Below the pieces are notes generated by a model that saw nothing but the letters and a program-made list of their open reading frames with translations, did not search any database and was not told the origin of the DNA. Of a stretch of 64,000 nucleotides of DNA, positions 1-9,062 are shown piece after piece. This DNA comes from Limnothrix sp. FACHB-406 (GTDB taxonomy: Bacteria; Cyanobacteriota; Cyanobacteriia; CACIAM-69d). The position numbers and the translations under genes were made by a program. Within the stretch, counting starts at the first letter, position 1; each line of letters begins with the position of its first letter. Location of the stretch: contig NZ_JACJSP010000005.1 of NCBI RefSeq assembly GCF_014698235.1, positions 1 to 64,000 on the forward strand, given 5' to 3'.

Positions 1-150
1 CTGTGATGGGGGTAGCGAGGCGAGGCTTTCGTAGAGCATCTCTCGATGGTGGTGACAGCGACTTTCCACACCACTATTCTATTCGTGCAAGAGGTCTAAT
101 CCCTAGAAACCCCTAGAAATTCCTAGGTTGCTGGGATTCCCAGGGATTCC

Positions 151-1089
151 CTAGGCAGCCCTCGGGAATTCCGGGAACTGCCTAGGGGGCGTGGCGACAA
201 TGGGCGGCCGCGCCAGGCGCTGAGCCAGGGGAAGCAAGGACGTGGCGGTGGTTCCCGCTGGCATGATTCGGCGATCGCTCGGGTTGGGAGCCATCAGGGT
301 ATCGATCGCATCGGCGATCGAGTCCGGCAACCCCGGCACAGCCCAGCGCCAGTCAAAGTCAGAGTCAACACTTTGGGCAATCAAATCTAAGGGATGCTGC
401 CCCGTGAGCCAATGCACGATCGTGCGGCCCAGGCTAAACCAATCGCTGGCGGGGCCAATGGGCTGCCCTTGCCGCTGCTCTGGGGCAATGTAGCCAGCGG
501 AGCCACAGGCCGCCGCCCGCTCACCCACCAGCATTGCCGCATCAAAATCCACCAGGGCCAAATCCCCCTGGGGTCGCCGAATCAGATTGGCGGGCTTCAC
601 GTCCCCATGGATCCAGCCGGCTTGGTGCAGGTTGTGAAGCAGGCTGCTGAGTTGCACCCACCAGCGAATCGCTGCCATGGGGTCGATCGCCCCCTGTCGA
701 TCGAGATAAGCCTCTAGGGATTCCCCCGCGATCGCTTCCATCACCAGCCCCTGAAAGGGCCAGCGGCTGTCGATCGGTCGCCAGCAAAAGAAGCCATCCA
801 CGGCCGCCTTGGGGATTTGGGGATGCTGGGGGCCGCGCATCAGCACTTCCGCTTCCCGATAAAGCCGATCGAGCCGGGTTGATTGTTGACGAATCAACAG
901 TTTCAAAACCTTGGGCCGATCGTCGTCTTCCAAGTCCACCACCTCAAACACTTGCACCTGACCGACTTGGGGCAATCGTGCGGCGGCGGCATTCAGCCCC
1001 CGCAGGATGCTGTAGCGATCGTGAATTAAGGTTCCGTCGGGCCAAGCCGTTTTCCGATCCTGAGACAACACCGGAGAGGGAAGGATCAT
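151..1089 (-). CDS. Serine/threonine protein kinase-like protein
   Basis: Predicted cytosolic Hanks-type protein kinase of 312 aa, probably phosphorylating Ser/Thr on unknown partners. Visible: candidate ATP-binding lysine K63 (VLKLL), candidate helix-C glutamate E79, catalytic loop HGDVKPANL at 161-169, metal-binding DFD at 181-183 in place of DFG, and APE at 202-204. The glycine-rich loop is poor: the region around 31-50 lacks a clean GxGxxG, and HGD replaces HRD. No transmembrane segment or C-terminal sensor domain follows the kinase fold, so this is a bare kinase domain. It starts at ATG and is divergent from the NTPase gene at 1660. The fold is fairly sure; activity is uncertain because of the changed loops. 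Confidence 0.8.
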   Translation of the reverse strand: MILPSPVLSQDRKTAWPDGTLIHDRYSILRGLNAAAARLPQVGQVQVFEVVDLEDDDRPKVLKLLIRQQSTRLDRLYREAEVLMRGPQHPQIPKAAVDGFFCWRPIDSRWPFQGLVMEAIAGESLEAYLDRQGAIDPMAAIRWWVQLSSLLHNLHQAGWIHGDVKPANLIRRPQGDLALVDFDAAMLVGERAAACGSAGYIAPEQRQGQPIGPASDWFSLGRTIVHWLTGQHPLDLIAQSVDSDFDWRWAVPGLPDSIADAIDTLMAPNPSDRRIMPAGTTATSLLPLAQRLARPPIVATPPRQFPEFPRAA

Positions 1090-1659
1090 GGGGCATTCTC
1101 GACCAAAGTTTCAAGAATTCAGCAACACAGAGCAAGCAGCTAGGGCGCAATTACTCAAGCCCTAAACCCAACATCAACTGCATTAACATCGCCTTGCTTG
1201 GAAATTTTTATGCAGGCTCCAAAACCTGGAATTGTTGTTGATTTAGCCCAAAAACCATCAGCAGCCCATTGGCTTGGATCCGGCTGCGGCCCATGACAGC
1301 GGGCTTTGGCCCAGAACCCAGATGAATTGCTCGCGGCTTTTGGCCCAGATCCAGGGGCGATCGACCCTAGGTCTGTCCGTTGAACGAATTTGTTGAACGA
1401 GTCCTCTGAGCTAACAGGAATTCACGAGGGCTGAACAATCAGTTTCCCCCACGCGATCGGCGCGGAATCGGTGGCGAAATCAGCTTGAAAATCAGAATAT
1501 CTCGATTCATTTTGTAAGAGCCAAAGCCAAAATCTTAGGTAAAACTCTAAAATCTTAGGTAAATCTCAAATCTTCGATCAATTCGATGAAACTGACCTGA
1601 ATCTCGGCCACGAACTTTGGCTAATCGAGCCTTTCCCGAAGGAGGGTGACCAGCAAACG
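1090..1659. other. Intergenic region between divergent genes
   Basis: About 570 bases without a credible gene. It contains AT-rich stretches around 1490-1580, including a short direct repeat aaaatcttaggtaaa near 1530-1565. Promoters for the kinase and the NTPase probably lie here, but I could not identify clear boxes. Confidence 0.5.
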
Positions 1660-4029
1660 ATGGATAGCAAAAGCACGTTGTTTCAGGAGGTGGGGTGCGA
1701 ATGGAATCTCGAAGGTCTCTATCGCGACTTGGGCCGAGTCAAGGCCCGGCTGCTGTGGGCAAAGCAGGGGCAGCCCTGTCCGGAGTTTCCTGCCGCTGGT
1801 GATCCTCGGCGATCGCAACTCAGCCGCACTGAACGCCTCTATTTGCGCGGATTTCTCACAGGAATGAGCATTAAAGCCCTGGCAACAGTGCTTGAAATTA
1901 ACACCGATGCTCTCCGAACGGAACTCACAAATAAGCTTTACACTTATCTTAAAGCATTATTAAATTGGGAAGGGCGTTTTTGTCATCGCCGAGCTTTGGC
2001 AATGTTAGCAGAACGTCCCTATCGAATTTCCGCCGCTCCGATCGCGGAGCATCGAAACTTGAAGGTTTATTTACCAGCTCAGGATAGTGCGATTTTGGAG
2101 GGCCGCGATCGGGAGTGGGAACACCTGATTCACTGGCTGCAACGGAATCAAGAAGAGCGATTTTGGGTGATTGAAGGCGCTGGCGGAACCGGTAAGACGG
2201 CCCTGGTTTTAGCGAGCGTTCATTATTTAATTCAACAAAACTCTTGCCCTTTTCAGCGGGTCTTGTTCACTTCCGCTAAAACCCATTACTTAACGGGAAT
2301 GGGGTTGCTGCCAGGATGTCGATCGCAACAAACCCTAGAGCAGCTATTATCGGAAATTTTGCAAGATCTCACATCCGATTCTGATCGGGTGGCAAATGAA
2401 TGGAACGATCGCCCGTTGCCCGATCGAATGCGACAGGCTTGGACTTTGATGGCTCAACAACCCATGTTGTTGATTTTGGATAGTTTTGAGGAAGTGACGG
2501 ATCCGCAGGCCACGTTGGCGTTTTTGTATGAATTGCCGGCCACGGTCAAGGTGTTGTTCACCTGTCGCTATCGGTTGCCGATCGCCCGATCGCTCCACCT
2601 AGATCCCCTGGAGCCAGAGGCGGCCTTGCGGTGGATCATGCAGCGGGTTCCGGAAACGGGTTGGCCTTGGTCTCTGGGGCAATATCGGCGCTTGGTGGCG
2701 GCGGCGGGTTCCCTGCCGGGGCCGATCGCTTGGGGGTTGGGGCAATTGGCGGCGGGCCAACCAATCGCCTGGGTCATTGCCCAACTGGAGCAGCCGGATC
2801 ACTGGGTGACGCAGTTTTACTGCGCCAATACCCTGGAGGCTTTGGGCGGGCAGTTGGCGGGGCAATTCCTGTTGGCCCTCAGTTGGTTTGCGGTTCCCGT
2901 GCAACCGGCACTGTTAGCCCAAGTGGCCGGAGTGGATCCAGAAGCCCATGCCACTTGGGCCCATTTGGCCAAGCTGGCTGAGCAGTCCATGGTGACCCTC
3001 CATTGTGATGGGTGCTATGGTCTGTCGTCCTTGGCTCGGCGTTATGTGGCCACGGTGGGGGTCGATCGCCTGGCCCCAACTCAAGAAATGGCGATGCGTG
3101 AGCGATGGTTGCAATGGGCGATCGACTACGTGCGGCAACATGGCCAGGGCGATCGCCTGGAGTGGTTAACCGATCACCAGGCGATCGATCTCCATTGGGA
3201 CACCCTGAATCAGGTTTTGGATTGGTGTTTGGCGGCCGGGCGATTGGAGTCGTTTTGGCAGGTTTTTCAACCCCTCAGGGGCTACAGCCACTTTCGCGGT
3301 CATTGGTCGGAGCGGATTGCCCGCGATGCCAAAGCCATCCAACTGGCTCGTCAGCAGCAGAACTCGGCCTTGGAGGCACGCTTTTTGTTCGATCGCGGTT
3401 GGACCCATGCCCTCCGCAATGACTCCCAATCCCTTCGCCAGGCTTGCGCGGATTTTGAGGCCGTTTGGCAATTGCGAGATCACCTGGATCTAGATTTGCA
3501 GTCGGATTTAGCCATTAACCAACTGCGCCTGGCCTATGAACAGGGATCGATCGACCATGGCGATCGGTGGAAACACCGTGTTGAGCAGCTCATTCACAAT
3601 CCCCAGCTCAACGCTGAGCACCGATTGCGCTTGGAGTGCCAGAGTCTTTACTACGAAGGCGATGTAGCCCAGCAGGCACAGAACTCCGCCGAAGCCTTGC
3701 GACTTTATACAACAGCCCTGAAAAAAGCACAGGCCTTGGGTTGGCAACGGGGAACGGCCTACATTCAGTCCTCGATCGGGCAGGTGCGGATGGCGCAGGG
3801 GCAATATTCCCGAGCTTTGCGGGAGTTGGAAGCTAGCTACCGGTTGGCGGCAGTGATTGTTGATCAGCGGTGTTGTGCCTATTGCTGCAAGCATTTGGCC
3901 CGCGCGGCCTTGGCCGGGCGATTGCGCAAGGAGTCGCGTAATTGGGCCGAGCGGGCGATCGATCACTTCCAAACCTTGGGAATGGTCACCGAGGCCCAAG
4001 AAATGGAGGATTTTCTGAAAAATCTCTAA
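1660..4029 (+). CDS. STAND/NB-ARC-like signalling NTPase with TPR-like C-terminus
   Basis: A 789-aa multidomain protein. Residues 55-100 look like a helix-turn-helix or small helical domain of the kind placed before NB-ARC modules in cyanobacteria. The P-loop is GAGGTGKT at 173-180, Walker B is LLILD at 270-274, and VLFTCR at 298-303 is the sensor-type arginine segment of STAND ATPases. The C-terminal half is all-helical with TPR-like repeats (about 590-780: repeated AEALRLYTTAL / YSRALRELEASY patterns). STAND proteins act as ligand-triggered oligomerising switches in signalling or defence; the ligand and output here are unknown. Effector domains such as nuclease, TIR or protease are not visible. 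The ATG start was chosen because conserved-looking sequence begins shortly after it. Confidence 0.75.
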   Translation: MDSKSTLFQEVGCEWNLEGLYRDLGRVKARLLWAKQGQPCPEFPAAGDPRRSQLSRTERLYLRGFLTGMSIKALATVLEINTDALRTELTNKLYTYLKALLNWEGRFCHRRALAMLAERPYRISAAPIAEHRNLKVYLPAQDSAILEGRDREWEHLIHWLQRNQEERFWVIEGAGGTGKTALVLASVHYLIQQNSCPFQRVLFTSAKTHYLTGMGLLPGCRSQQTLEQLLSEILQDLTSDSDRVANEWNDRPLPDRMRQAWTLMAQQPMLLILDSFEEVTDPQATLAFLYELPATVKVLFTCRYRLPIARSLHLDPLEPEAALRWIMQRVPETGWPWSLGQYRRLVAAAGSLPGPIAWGLGQLAAGQPIAWVIAQLEQPDHWVTQFYCANTLEALGGQLAGQFLLALSWFAVPVQPALLAQVAGVDPEAHATWAHLAKLAEQSMVTLHCDGCYGLSSLARRYVATVGVDRLAPTQEMAMRERWLQWAIDYVRQHGQGDRLEWLTDHQAIDLHWDTLNQVLDWCLAAGRLESFWQVFQPLRGYSHFRGHWSERIARDAKAIQLARQQQNSALEARFLFDRGWTHALRNDSQSLRQACADFEAVWQLRDHLDLDLQSDLAINQLRLAYEQGSIDHGDRWKHRVEQLIHNPQLNAEHRLRLECQSLYYEGDVAQQAQNSAEALRLYTTALKKAQALGWQRGTAYIQSSIGQVRMAQGQYSRALRELEASYRLAAVIVDQRCCAYCCKHLARAALAGRLRKESRNWAERAIDHFQTLGMVTEAQEMEDFLKNL

Positions 4030-4048
4030 ACATTTTTAACGAGGTCTT

Positions 4049-4271
4049 TAGAGCGGATTGATAAAGCGACTATAAATTCCTTTCCAAGATTACTGATTGA
4101 CTGACAAAACGCTCAAATGCTTGGTTTTTCGGTAGGTTGGGTTGAGCTTTGCGAAACCCAACTCGATCACTACGAACCTTGCTGTTGTTGGGTTTCGTGC
4201 CTCAACCCAACCTACAAAATGATCGTTGATCAGCCGATCTGGAGGAAAGGGATTTTCGTGAAAGAGGTCTA
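4049..4271. repeat. Dispersed miniature element, copy A
   Basis: This stretch matches, at roughly 75-80% by eye, a second copy at 23670-23900. Shared blocks include gattgactga, taggttgggttgagctttg, cgaaacccaactcgatcact, ttgggtttcgt and aatgatcgtt, ending in agaggtcta. The core is palindromic (taggttgggttgag against ctcaacccaaccta). The right end ends in AGAGGTCTA; the left end is decayed. It carries no transposase and looks like a MITE-type non-autonomous repeat. Boundaries are approximate. Confidence 0.7.
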
Positions 4272-4561
4272 ATTTCCCACATCTGCAACGCCTGACTCGG
4301 CCGTTGCTCTTGGTCAAGGGAACTGATCCTCAAAACAAATGCTCAAAACAAATGGCAAAAACAGAGAAGCGCAACAGTTAATAAAACTGCTGCGCTTCCT
4401 CAAAGCCGCGATCGGGTGCTTCTGGCCCCGGTCGTGGGTTAGACCCAATCCATGGCACAACCCAGAGGTTAATGGAAAATTGGATCCACGACGGAGCAAG
4501 GAAACCCAAAACGTTTTTAGCCACAGGCCGCTTCGGCCACAGAAGAGAGACTTGGGTTGGG

Positions 4562-4744
4562 TTAGACCGCTGCACCGTCTTGAACGTCGGTGGTCGTTTC
4601 CTCTTCATTGGTTTCCGCTTCGGCCGATGCAGACGGGCGACGAGAGCGGTGCATCCGTCCACTGTTGGAGCGCTTGCGGAATTTACGTGCGTAAGCCAAG
4701 TTACGCTGTGCTTTTTCTTTTTTGAGGTTACGGCGCTTTGCCAT
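4562..4744 (-). CDS. Conserved small basic cyanobacterial protein (60 aa)
   Basis: Begins MAKRRNLKKEKAQRN and is strongly basic over its first 40 residues (RKFRKRSNSGRMHRSRR), with an acidic Glu/Thr-rich tail. I recognise this as a small family conserved in cyanobacteria with no assigned function. The basic, disordered character suggests nucleic-acid or ribosome binding; that is inference. The start at 4744 was chosen because the basic conserved block begins there; an open frame continues upstream but is low-complexity and overlaps cca antisense to nothing useful. It lies about 100 bp downstream of cca on the same strand. Confidence 0.8.
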   Translation of the reverse strand: MAKRRNLKKEKAQRNLAYARKFRKRSNSGRMHRSRRPSASAEAETNEEETTTDVQDGAAV

Positions 4745-4842
4745 GTTCCATTTCCCGTTCAGCCCACCTAGCATAGCGCATCTCGATCGCCTTGAGATTG
4801 CCTTTCGCGATCGACCCGCAAAGGTTGGCCCGCAAAGGTTGG

Positions 4843-6099
4843 CTATGTCGGGAAGGATTGGGCTGATTGGAGCCAGCTTTGGGCAAACTGCCGAGCGCTT
4901 TCGGAACCCTGAATTTGTCCAATGGCCTGGGCCCGCTCCAGGGCCGCCAACAGTTGACCGACGATCGGCCCCCGGGGCAAGCCAAATTCCGTCATCAACT
5001 CGTGACCCGTGAGCGGTGGGCTGGGGTGGGCGACCGGATCGGTGGCATCTTGCCAACGGCCAATCGCCTCGGCCAGGGCGATCGGGGCCGTTCCTTCCGC
5101 CAAAGCCAGGAGCACGGCTGCCAAAAATCCCTCCCCAGCCGCCTTGCAAAATTGGTACTGAGCCGCGCGATCGAGAGGCGAGAGGCGATCGGCCGGCAGG
5201 CTAGCCTTGGCCCCCAGAATTGCCAGCAGAATGCGCTGATCAAGCCGGCTGGTTTTGAGTTGCTCCAGGGCCCGTTGGGCGATCATCAAATCTGACCCCA
5301 ACAAACAGGCCAGCCGGGCCGCCGCCAAGGGCGATCGCCCATTGGGCAGGGGACAGTTGAGGGGGGCATCGGGCCAAAGGTTTTGTAATTGCTCGATCGC
5401 CTTGGATAGGGCCGGGAGTGTTACCCCATGCTTTCCTTGCCAAGGGGGCAGCCAATCGCGCAAAAGCTGAATTTCGCTGGCCGCCATCAGTGCCCGATCG
5501 CCCCGGGGCGTTTCCAACAAATAGTCCAACTCAGCTCGCACTCGTTCGGCGGCCACAAGCCGCAAATTCGGTACCTGTTGGGCGATCGCCTGGGCCGTGG
5601 TCGGCTCCATTTGAAGGTTCAATTGGGCGCTGATTCGATAGGCCCGCAACAAGCGCAGGGGATCCTCCCGCAGGTTTTCCACGGACACCATCCGCAGGGA
5701 TCGATCGGCTAAGTCTCGCCGGCCTTCGAGGGGATCCACCCACTCCTGACGATGGGGTTGATAGGCGATCGCATTCACCGTGAAGTCCCGCCGTCGCAGA
5801 TCCGCCTCGATCGAGTCGCCCACTTGGGCCGCCACATCCAGCGTTCCCTGCGCAAAAACCACCCGCGCAATCTGGCGTTCTCGATCCAACACCACAAACC
5901 CTGCATCGTAGCGCCCAGCAATCGATCGGGCCAGCTCGATCGCCCCCGTCGCCAGCACCACATCCAAATCCACCGCGTCGCGTTGCCGCCCCAAAAGGGC
6001 ATCCCGCACGGCTCCACCCACCAGATAAGCCGTCTCGGGTAAATCCGTCAGTTTTAAGGGGGTGAGTTTTAGGGGCCAGTCCTGCAAATCAAGGCTCAT
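4843..6099 (-). CDS. cca: CCA tRNA nucleotidyltransferase / poly(A) polymerase family
   Basis: 418 aa class II nucleotidyltransferase of the Pol-beta superfamily, which adds or repairs the 3' CCA of tRNAs, or part of it when the work is split between two enzymes as in some cyanobacteria. Motifs: GGAVRD at 28-33, the metal-binding DLD at 44-46, and the family motif around REDPLRLLRAYR near 145. Both tRNAs in this window lack an encoded CCA, consistent with a need for this enzyme. It is the last gene of a probable minus-strand operon behind the YtxH-like and DUF948 genes, only 9 bp after the latter. Confidence 0.93.
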   Translation of the reverse strand: MSLDLQDWPLKLTPLKLTDLPETAYLVGGAVRDALLGRQRDAVDLDVVLATGAIELARSIAGRYDAGFVVLDRERQIARVVFAQGTLDVAAQVGDSIEADLRRRDFTVNAIAYQPHRQEWVDPLEGRRDLADRSLRMVSVENLREDPLRLLRAYRISAQLNLQMEPTTAQAIAQQVPNLRLVAAERVRAELDYLLETPRGDRALMAASEIQLLRDWLPPWQGKHGVTLPALSKAIEQLQNLWPDAPLNCPLPNGRSPLAAARLACLLGSDLMIAQRALEQLKTSRLDQRILLAILGAKASLPADRLSPLDRAAQYQFCKAAGEGFLAAVLLALAEGTAPIALAEAIGRWQDATDPVAHPSPPLTGHELMTEFGLPRGPIVGQLLAALERAQAIGQIQGSESARQFAQSWLQSAQSFPT

Positions 6100-6108
6100 C
6101 TCGACAGC

Positions 6109-7002
6109 TCATTTCGATCGCTCAACCAGGGTTCCATCTCCAGATTCAGGGTCGGAGTTAGTGCTTGCTTCAGGGTTGCGATCCTGACCTGAATTTCGAT
6201 CGCGGCCCGAATTGGGATCATTGCCTAGCTGCTCCAGTTCACCGGAGGTTGCTGAATGGTTCAGACCTCGCAAATTTTGCAAATCTTGGAGCGCCTGTTG
6301 ATCTCCATAGTTGGCTCGATGGCTCAAATGATCTAATTCATCCAGATCCTCGATATCCAGATCCTCGACATCCAGATCTTCCAAATCATCATCGAGATCA
6401 TCATCCAGCTCATCTTCTAGGTAGGCCTCCGCATAGCGATCGGGCGGTTGCCAAGTGGATCCACTCGGTAGTCCCGGCCGTTCCGCTCGCCGGTTCAGCC
6501 CCTCAGTTCTTGGGTCGTTTCGCTCATCGCGATCACTCCGTTCGTTGCGATCGTTCCTGAGGTCACCCCGCAGTTCGCCCCGCAATTCATTCCGTTCACT
6601 GCGCCCTTCCAATCGGTTATCTCGACGGCGATCGCGACCAGGTTTCACCAACACCTGCCAAGCGGCCTGAAGACCTGCCGCCGCCCGTCGGGCCGTGGCT
6701 CCCACTCGCCGGGCCTGCCGCCGGGCCGTGTCCAAGCTGCTGTCCACCTTCTGCACCACTTGACCGGCGCTTTGCACGCCATTGGTCATGTCATCCGTCA
6801 GGTCACTAATTTCCAAACCCGTGAGGCGAATGGCTTCCAGGGTGGGCGGCAATTCCCTCGTGAGGGTGTCAAATAACTTTTCGGCGCTGCGGGCGGCCCG
6901 CCCCAATTCTTGCAGGGCAGGAATGGCAGCGGCCAGGGCGATCGCCAAGCAAACGCTGACGAGCAAAAACGATAGCCCCAGCCAAAATAACGGATCGATC
7001 AT
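6109..7002 (-). CDS. DUF948-type membrane protein with charged low-complexity tail
   Basis: 297 aa. An N-terminal membrane segment (residues about 5-29, LFWLGLSFLLVSVCLAIALA) is followed by a helical region (30-105: RAARSAEKLFDTLTRELP, SAGQVVQKVDSSLDTARRQ) typical of DUF948 proteins. The rest is disordered: an Arg/Asn/Glu-rich block (about 120-170, ERNELRGELRGDLRNDRN) and an acidic block (about 195-225, LEDELDDDLDDDLEDLD). The tail is encoded by short imperfect repeats in the DNA (6330-6420 and 6530-6600), so its length may vary between strains. Function unknown; envelope-associated by prediction. The gene sits 26 bp after the YtxH-like gene. Confidence 0.75.
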   Translation of the reverse strand: MIDPLFWLGLSFLLVSVCLAIALAAAIPALQELGRAARSAEKLFDTLTRELPPTLEAIRLTGLEISDLTDDMTNGVQSAGQVVQKVDSSLDTARRQARRVGATARRAAAGLQAAWQVLVKPGRDRRRDNRLEGRSERNELRGELRGDLRNDRNERSDRDERNDPRTEGLNRRAERPGLPSGSTWQPPDRYAEAYLEDELDDDLDDDLEDLDVEDLDIEDLDELDHLSHRANYGDQQALQDLQNLRGLNHSATSGELEQLGNDPNSGRDRNSGQDRNPEASTNSDPESGDGTLVERSK

Positions 7003-7028
7003 GGGTTCAGAGGACGGAATGCGCGCCG

Positions 7029-7484
7029 TTAGCGATCGCCCGTTTGGGTCATGGGGGCGGCCATACGGTTATAGGCCAACTGGCGGGGCTTCGGAGTTGG
7101 GGCTGAGCCGGTTGGGATTGCGTCGCCCTCTTCCGACAAGCTGACATCTTCTTGATCCACCGTTTGGCTGGCGGCCACACCGCTGGCGATCGCGTCTCGC
7201 AGTCGATCGAGCGCCCCTTCTAGGCGATCGCGAGTGCGATCGGACCAAATGGCCGCTTGGTCGCGCACCACCTGCCCCAACTCCTCCAACGCTCCCGGCA
7301 GGCGATCGCCCGATTGCTTCACCGTTTTTTGTAAGGTGTTTTGCAAAGTGTTTTGCAAAGATTGCTGTAGGCGCTGGCGGGAAGCTCGACCCGATCGGGG
7401 AGCCAACAATAATCCTGCTACGGCTCCGGTTGCCGCCCCCAACAGGATCCCCAGCGCAAATCGATCGGACTGACGTTTAGACAT
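7029..7484 (-). CDS. YtxH-domain protein
   Basis: 151 aa from the ATG at 7484 (MSKRQSDRFALGILLGAATG). An alanine/glycine-rich hydrophobic segment followed by LLLAPRSGR is the YtxH signature. A Gln/Leu-rich amphipathic helix follows (repeated QQSLQNTLQNTLQKTV, from short DNA repeats at 7320-7370). YtxH proteins are small stress- or envelope-related membrane proteins of unclear activity. An upstream in-frame ATG at 7502 would add MPRVII; I prefer the internal start because the conserved N-terminus begins there. First gene of a probable operon with DUF948 and cca. Confidence 0.7.
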   Translation of the reverse strand: MSKRQSDRFALGILLGAATGAVAGLLLAPRSGRASRQRLQQSLQNTLQNTLQKTVKQSGDRLPGALEELGQVVRDQAAIWSDRTRDRLEGALDRLRDAIASGVAASQTVDQEDVSLSEEGDAIPTGSAPTPKPRQLAYNRMAAPMTQTGDR

Positions 7485-7502
7485 GATGATGACGCGGGGC
7501 AA

Positions 7503-7852
7503 ACGGCACAGCTAGTGGAACTCATGCGGCCATGGAACCTTAGCCCAGAGACCTTTCGATTCTACCCTGCAAAATTGCGGGGTGGCCGCCGCTTCAGGAA
7601 TCCCAGAGCCTAATTCAGTCCAAGGCTCAACTAATTCCAATGCTCAACTAATGCCAGTGCCCAATTCATCCCCAGGCTCAATTCATCCCAAACAAATACC
7701 CGGCCACCATCCTTCGGTTAACCGGGCAAGCAGTCGATTATGAGTCTTGAATGGGGCAACTGAATCAAACGACCATCCAGAGAACCCTGAGGGCATCGCT
7801 ATCGGGCATCATCTACCCTGTTGCTCGATCGCCCTCCATATTCACTCATCCA
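7503..7852. other. Intergenic region downstream of psbV
   Basis: 350 bases with no credible gene. Contains short repeats (caattcatcccca, gctcaactaatgcca variants at 7625-7690) and a weak hairpin around 7700-7728 (CCCGG/CCGGG). A terminator for psbV is expected on the minus strand, but no convincing stem plus T-run was found. Confidence 0.4.
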
Positions 7853-8350
7853 TCAAGTTGAATAACGAGTCTTACCAGCGCCCCAGCGGGAACCAATCAC
7901 CTTGGGTTGGCTCAGAATATGACCAGCGATCGCTTCCAATTCCTCATCGGTCAGGTTCCGCATCTCCGGGAAAATGTCAGAACTGCGGGTGCTGGGGTGC
8001 AGTTCATAAATTTCCGTTTCACCGTCGTAGGTGGTCGGATTCTTCATGTAGTCCACCAGGCCAGCGATGTGATCGCGGCTAGGAACGGCACCCGCCAAGG
8101 ACGAAGGCGACAGATCCACATCGGGGCTGGTCTTGGTCACACCGCCCGCATGGCACTGGGCACAAGTGTCATTAAACAGTCTCTTGCCCAGAGCCACTTG
8201 CTCCAGGGTCAAGGTGACGGTATCACCCTTTTCGCTGACCTTGACCGTGCGCAGTTCCGGCTTCATTTCCGCCGCGCTTACGGGGCTAACGGCCAGTTGG
8301 AAGGCAAAAAACGCCACCGCTACAACTAGCAAAACAACCTTTTTCAGCAT
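7853..8350 (-). CDS. psbV: Photosystem II cytochrome c550
   Basis: 165 aa extrinsic lumenal cytochrome that stabilises the oxygen-evolving Mn cluster of photosystem II. An N-terminal signal peptide (residues 1-26, KKVVLLVVAVAFFAFQLAV ending SPVSA) targets the lumen. The haem c site is CAQCH at 63-67. The second axial ligand expected at mature His92 is H118 in ELHP, which fits exactly if cleavage occurs after A26. Length matches the family. It is transcribed alone on the minus strand, with a roughly 700-bp upstream gap to accD. Confidence 0.97.
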   Translation of the reverse strand: MLKKVVLLVVAVAFFAFQLAVSPVSAAEMKPELRTVKVSEKGDTVTLTLEQVALGKRLFNDTCAQCHAGGVTKTSPDVDLSPSSLAGAVPSRDHIAGLVDYMKNPTTYDGETEIYELHPSTRSSDIFPEMRNLTDEELEAIAGHILSQPKVIGSRWGAGKTRYST

Positions 8351-8457
8351 AGTTCTTTCTAGACTTGAGTCTCTTGATCTCGATCAAAGTCAGGCCGATG
8401 TTATAGCCGGCTAGATTGTCGCTCGGATCGCGCGATCGCCCCCGCTGCGGCACTCTA

Positions 8458-8782
8458 ACCACAATTCACATCCTCCCCATGCTAAAGCAACGGGGATTCC
8501 CGATCTAGGCAGCCAGCTAAAACGGCTGCGTTGATCGGTGGTTTGACCCCAAGGCCCTCTCCACTGCCCAGTGACGGGAGCGGGGTTGGTTCCGGTGTCT
8601 TTTCAAAGTGTCCGAGTCTCACCCAGCGATCGCCGGGTAATGATAACGGTTGCCTTTGGCCGGCAAAGCCCTAAACGGTAAATGTTTTGGAGAAAAAATG
8701 CGGTAGCCAAAAGTTGATTTTAATCTTACCGGATTGAGGGCAAAGCCCCCGCCTTTCAGGCTCCGGGAGATGGCAAGTTATC
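8458..8782 (-). mobile_element. Possible decayed IS200/IS605-family relic (3' end / omega-RNA-like region)
   Basis: Read on the minus strand, the stretch ends in ggaatccccgttgctttagc followed by atggggaggatgtg, a CCCC...GGGG hairpin resembling right ends of cyanobacterial IS200/IS605 tnpB elements. Just inside are a GCAGCC/GGCTGC hairpin and a GC-rich block (ccccgctcccgtcactggg). At the other end (8745-8780) catctcccggagcctgaaag plus gcgggggcttt forms another palindromic end. There is no intact tnpA or tnpB between the ends. The resemblance is from memory of such ends, so this is a tentative call. Confidence 0.45.
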
Positions 8783-9062
8783 AACTCAAGCCGCATCAGT
8801 GGGCATGACTTTCCAAGATCGGGGGCTGAATAACCGTTGGGGGTCAAGGCTTTCAGCCCATGGCCCTAGTCTCGCTTCGGGGGCGGGGTGATCCCCCGTA
8901 GAGCCTGGATTCCGAAACCATCGTTCGGAAACATATCGCAATCTCGGGTTGCAATCTCGGGCCGCAATCTCGGGTCGTAATCTTGGCGAGGGCCGCTGGA
9001 GCGAATCGAATTGGGTGAACCAAATCACTGCGAGTCGGTTGGGGGATAGCCGGTTAGAGGAT
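8783..9062. other. Non-coding stretch with a 13-bp tandem repeat
   Basis: No supported gene. At 8938-8984 the unit gcaatctcgggtt occurs three times with changes in the last two bases (8938, 8951, 8964), followed by a partial fourth copy. Lies downstream of accD. Confidence 0.6.

Noticed and set aside
4090-4317. 75-codon minus-strand frame in repeat copy A, with a similar frame in copy B (23653-23892)
   Set aside because: The similarity between the two frames is explained by the DNA repeat itself; composition, palindromic core and lack of an RBS argue against a protein.
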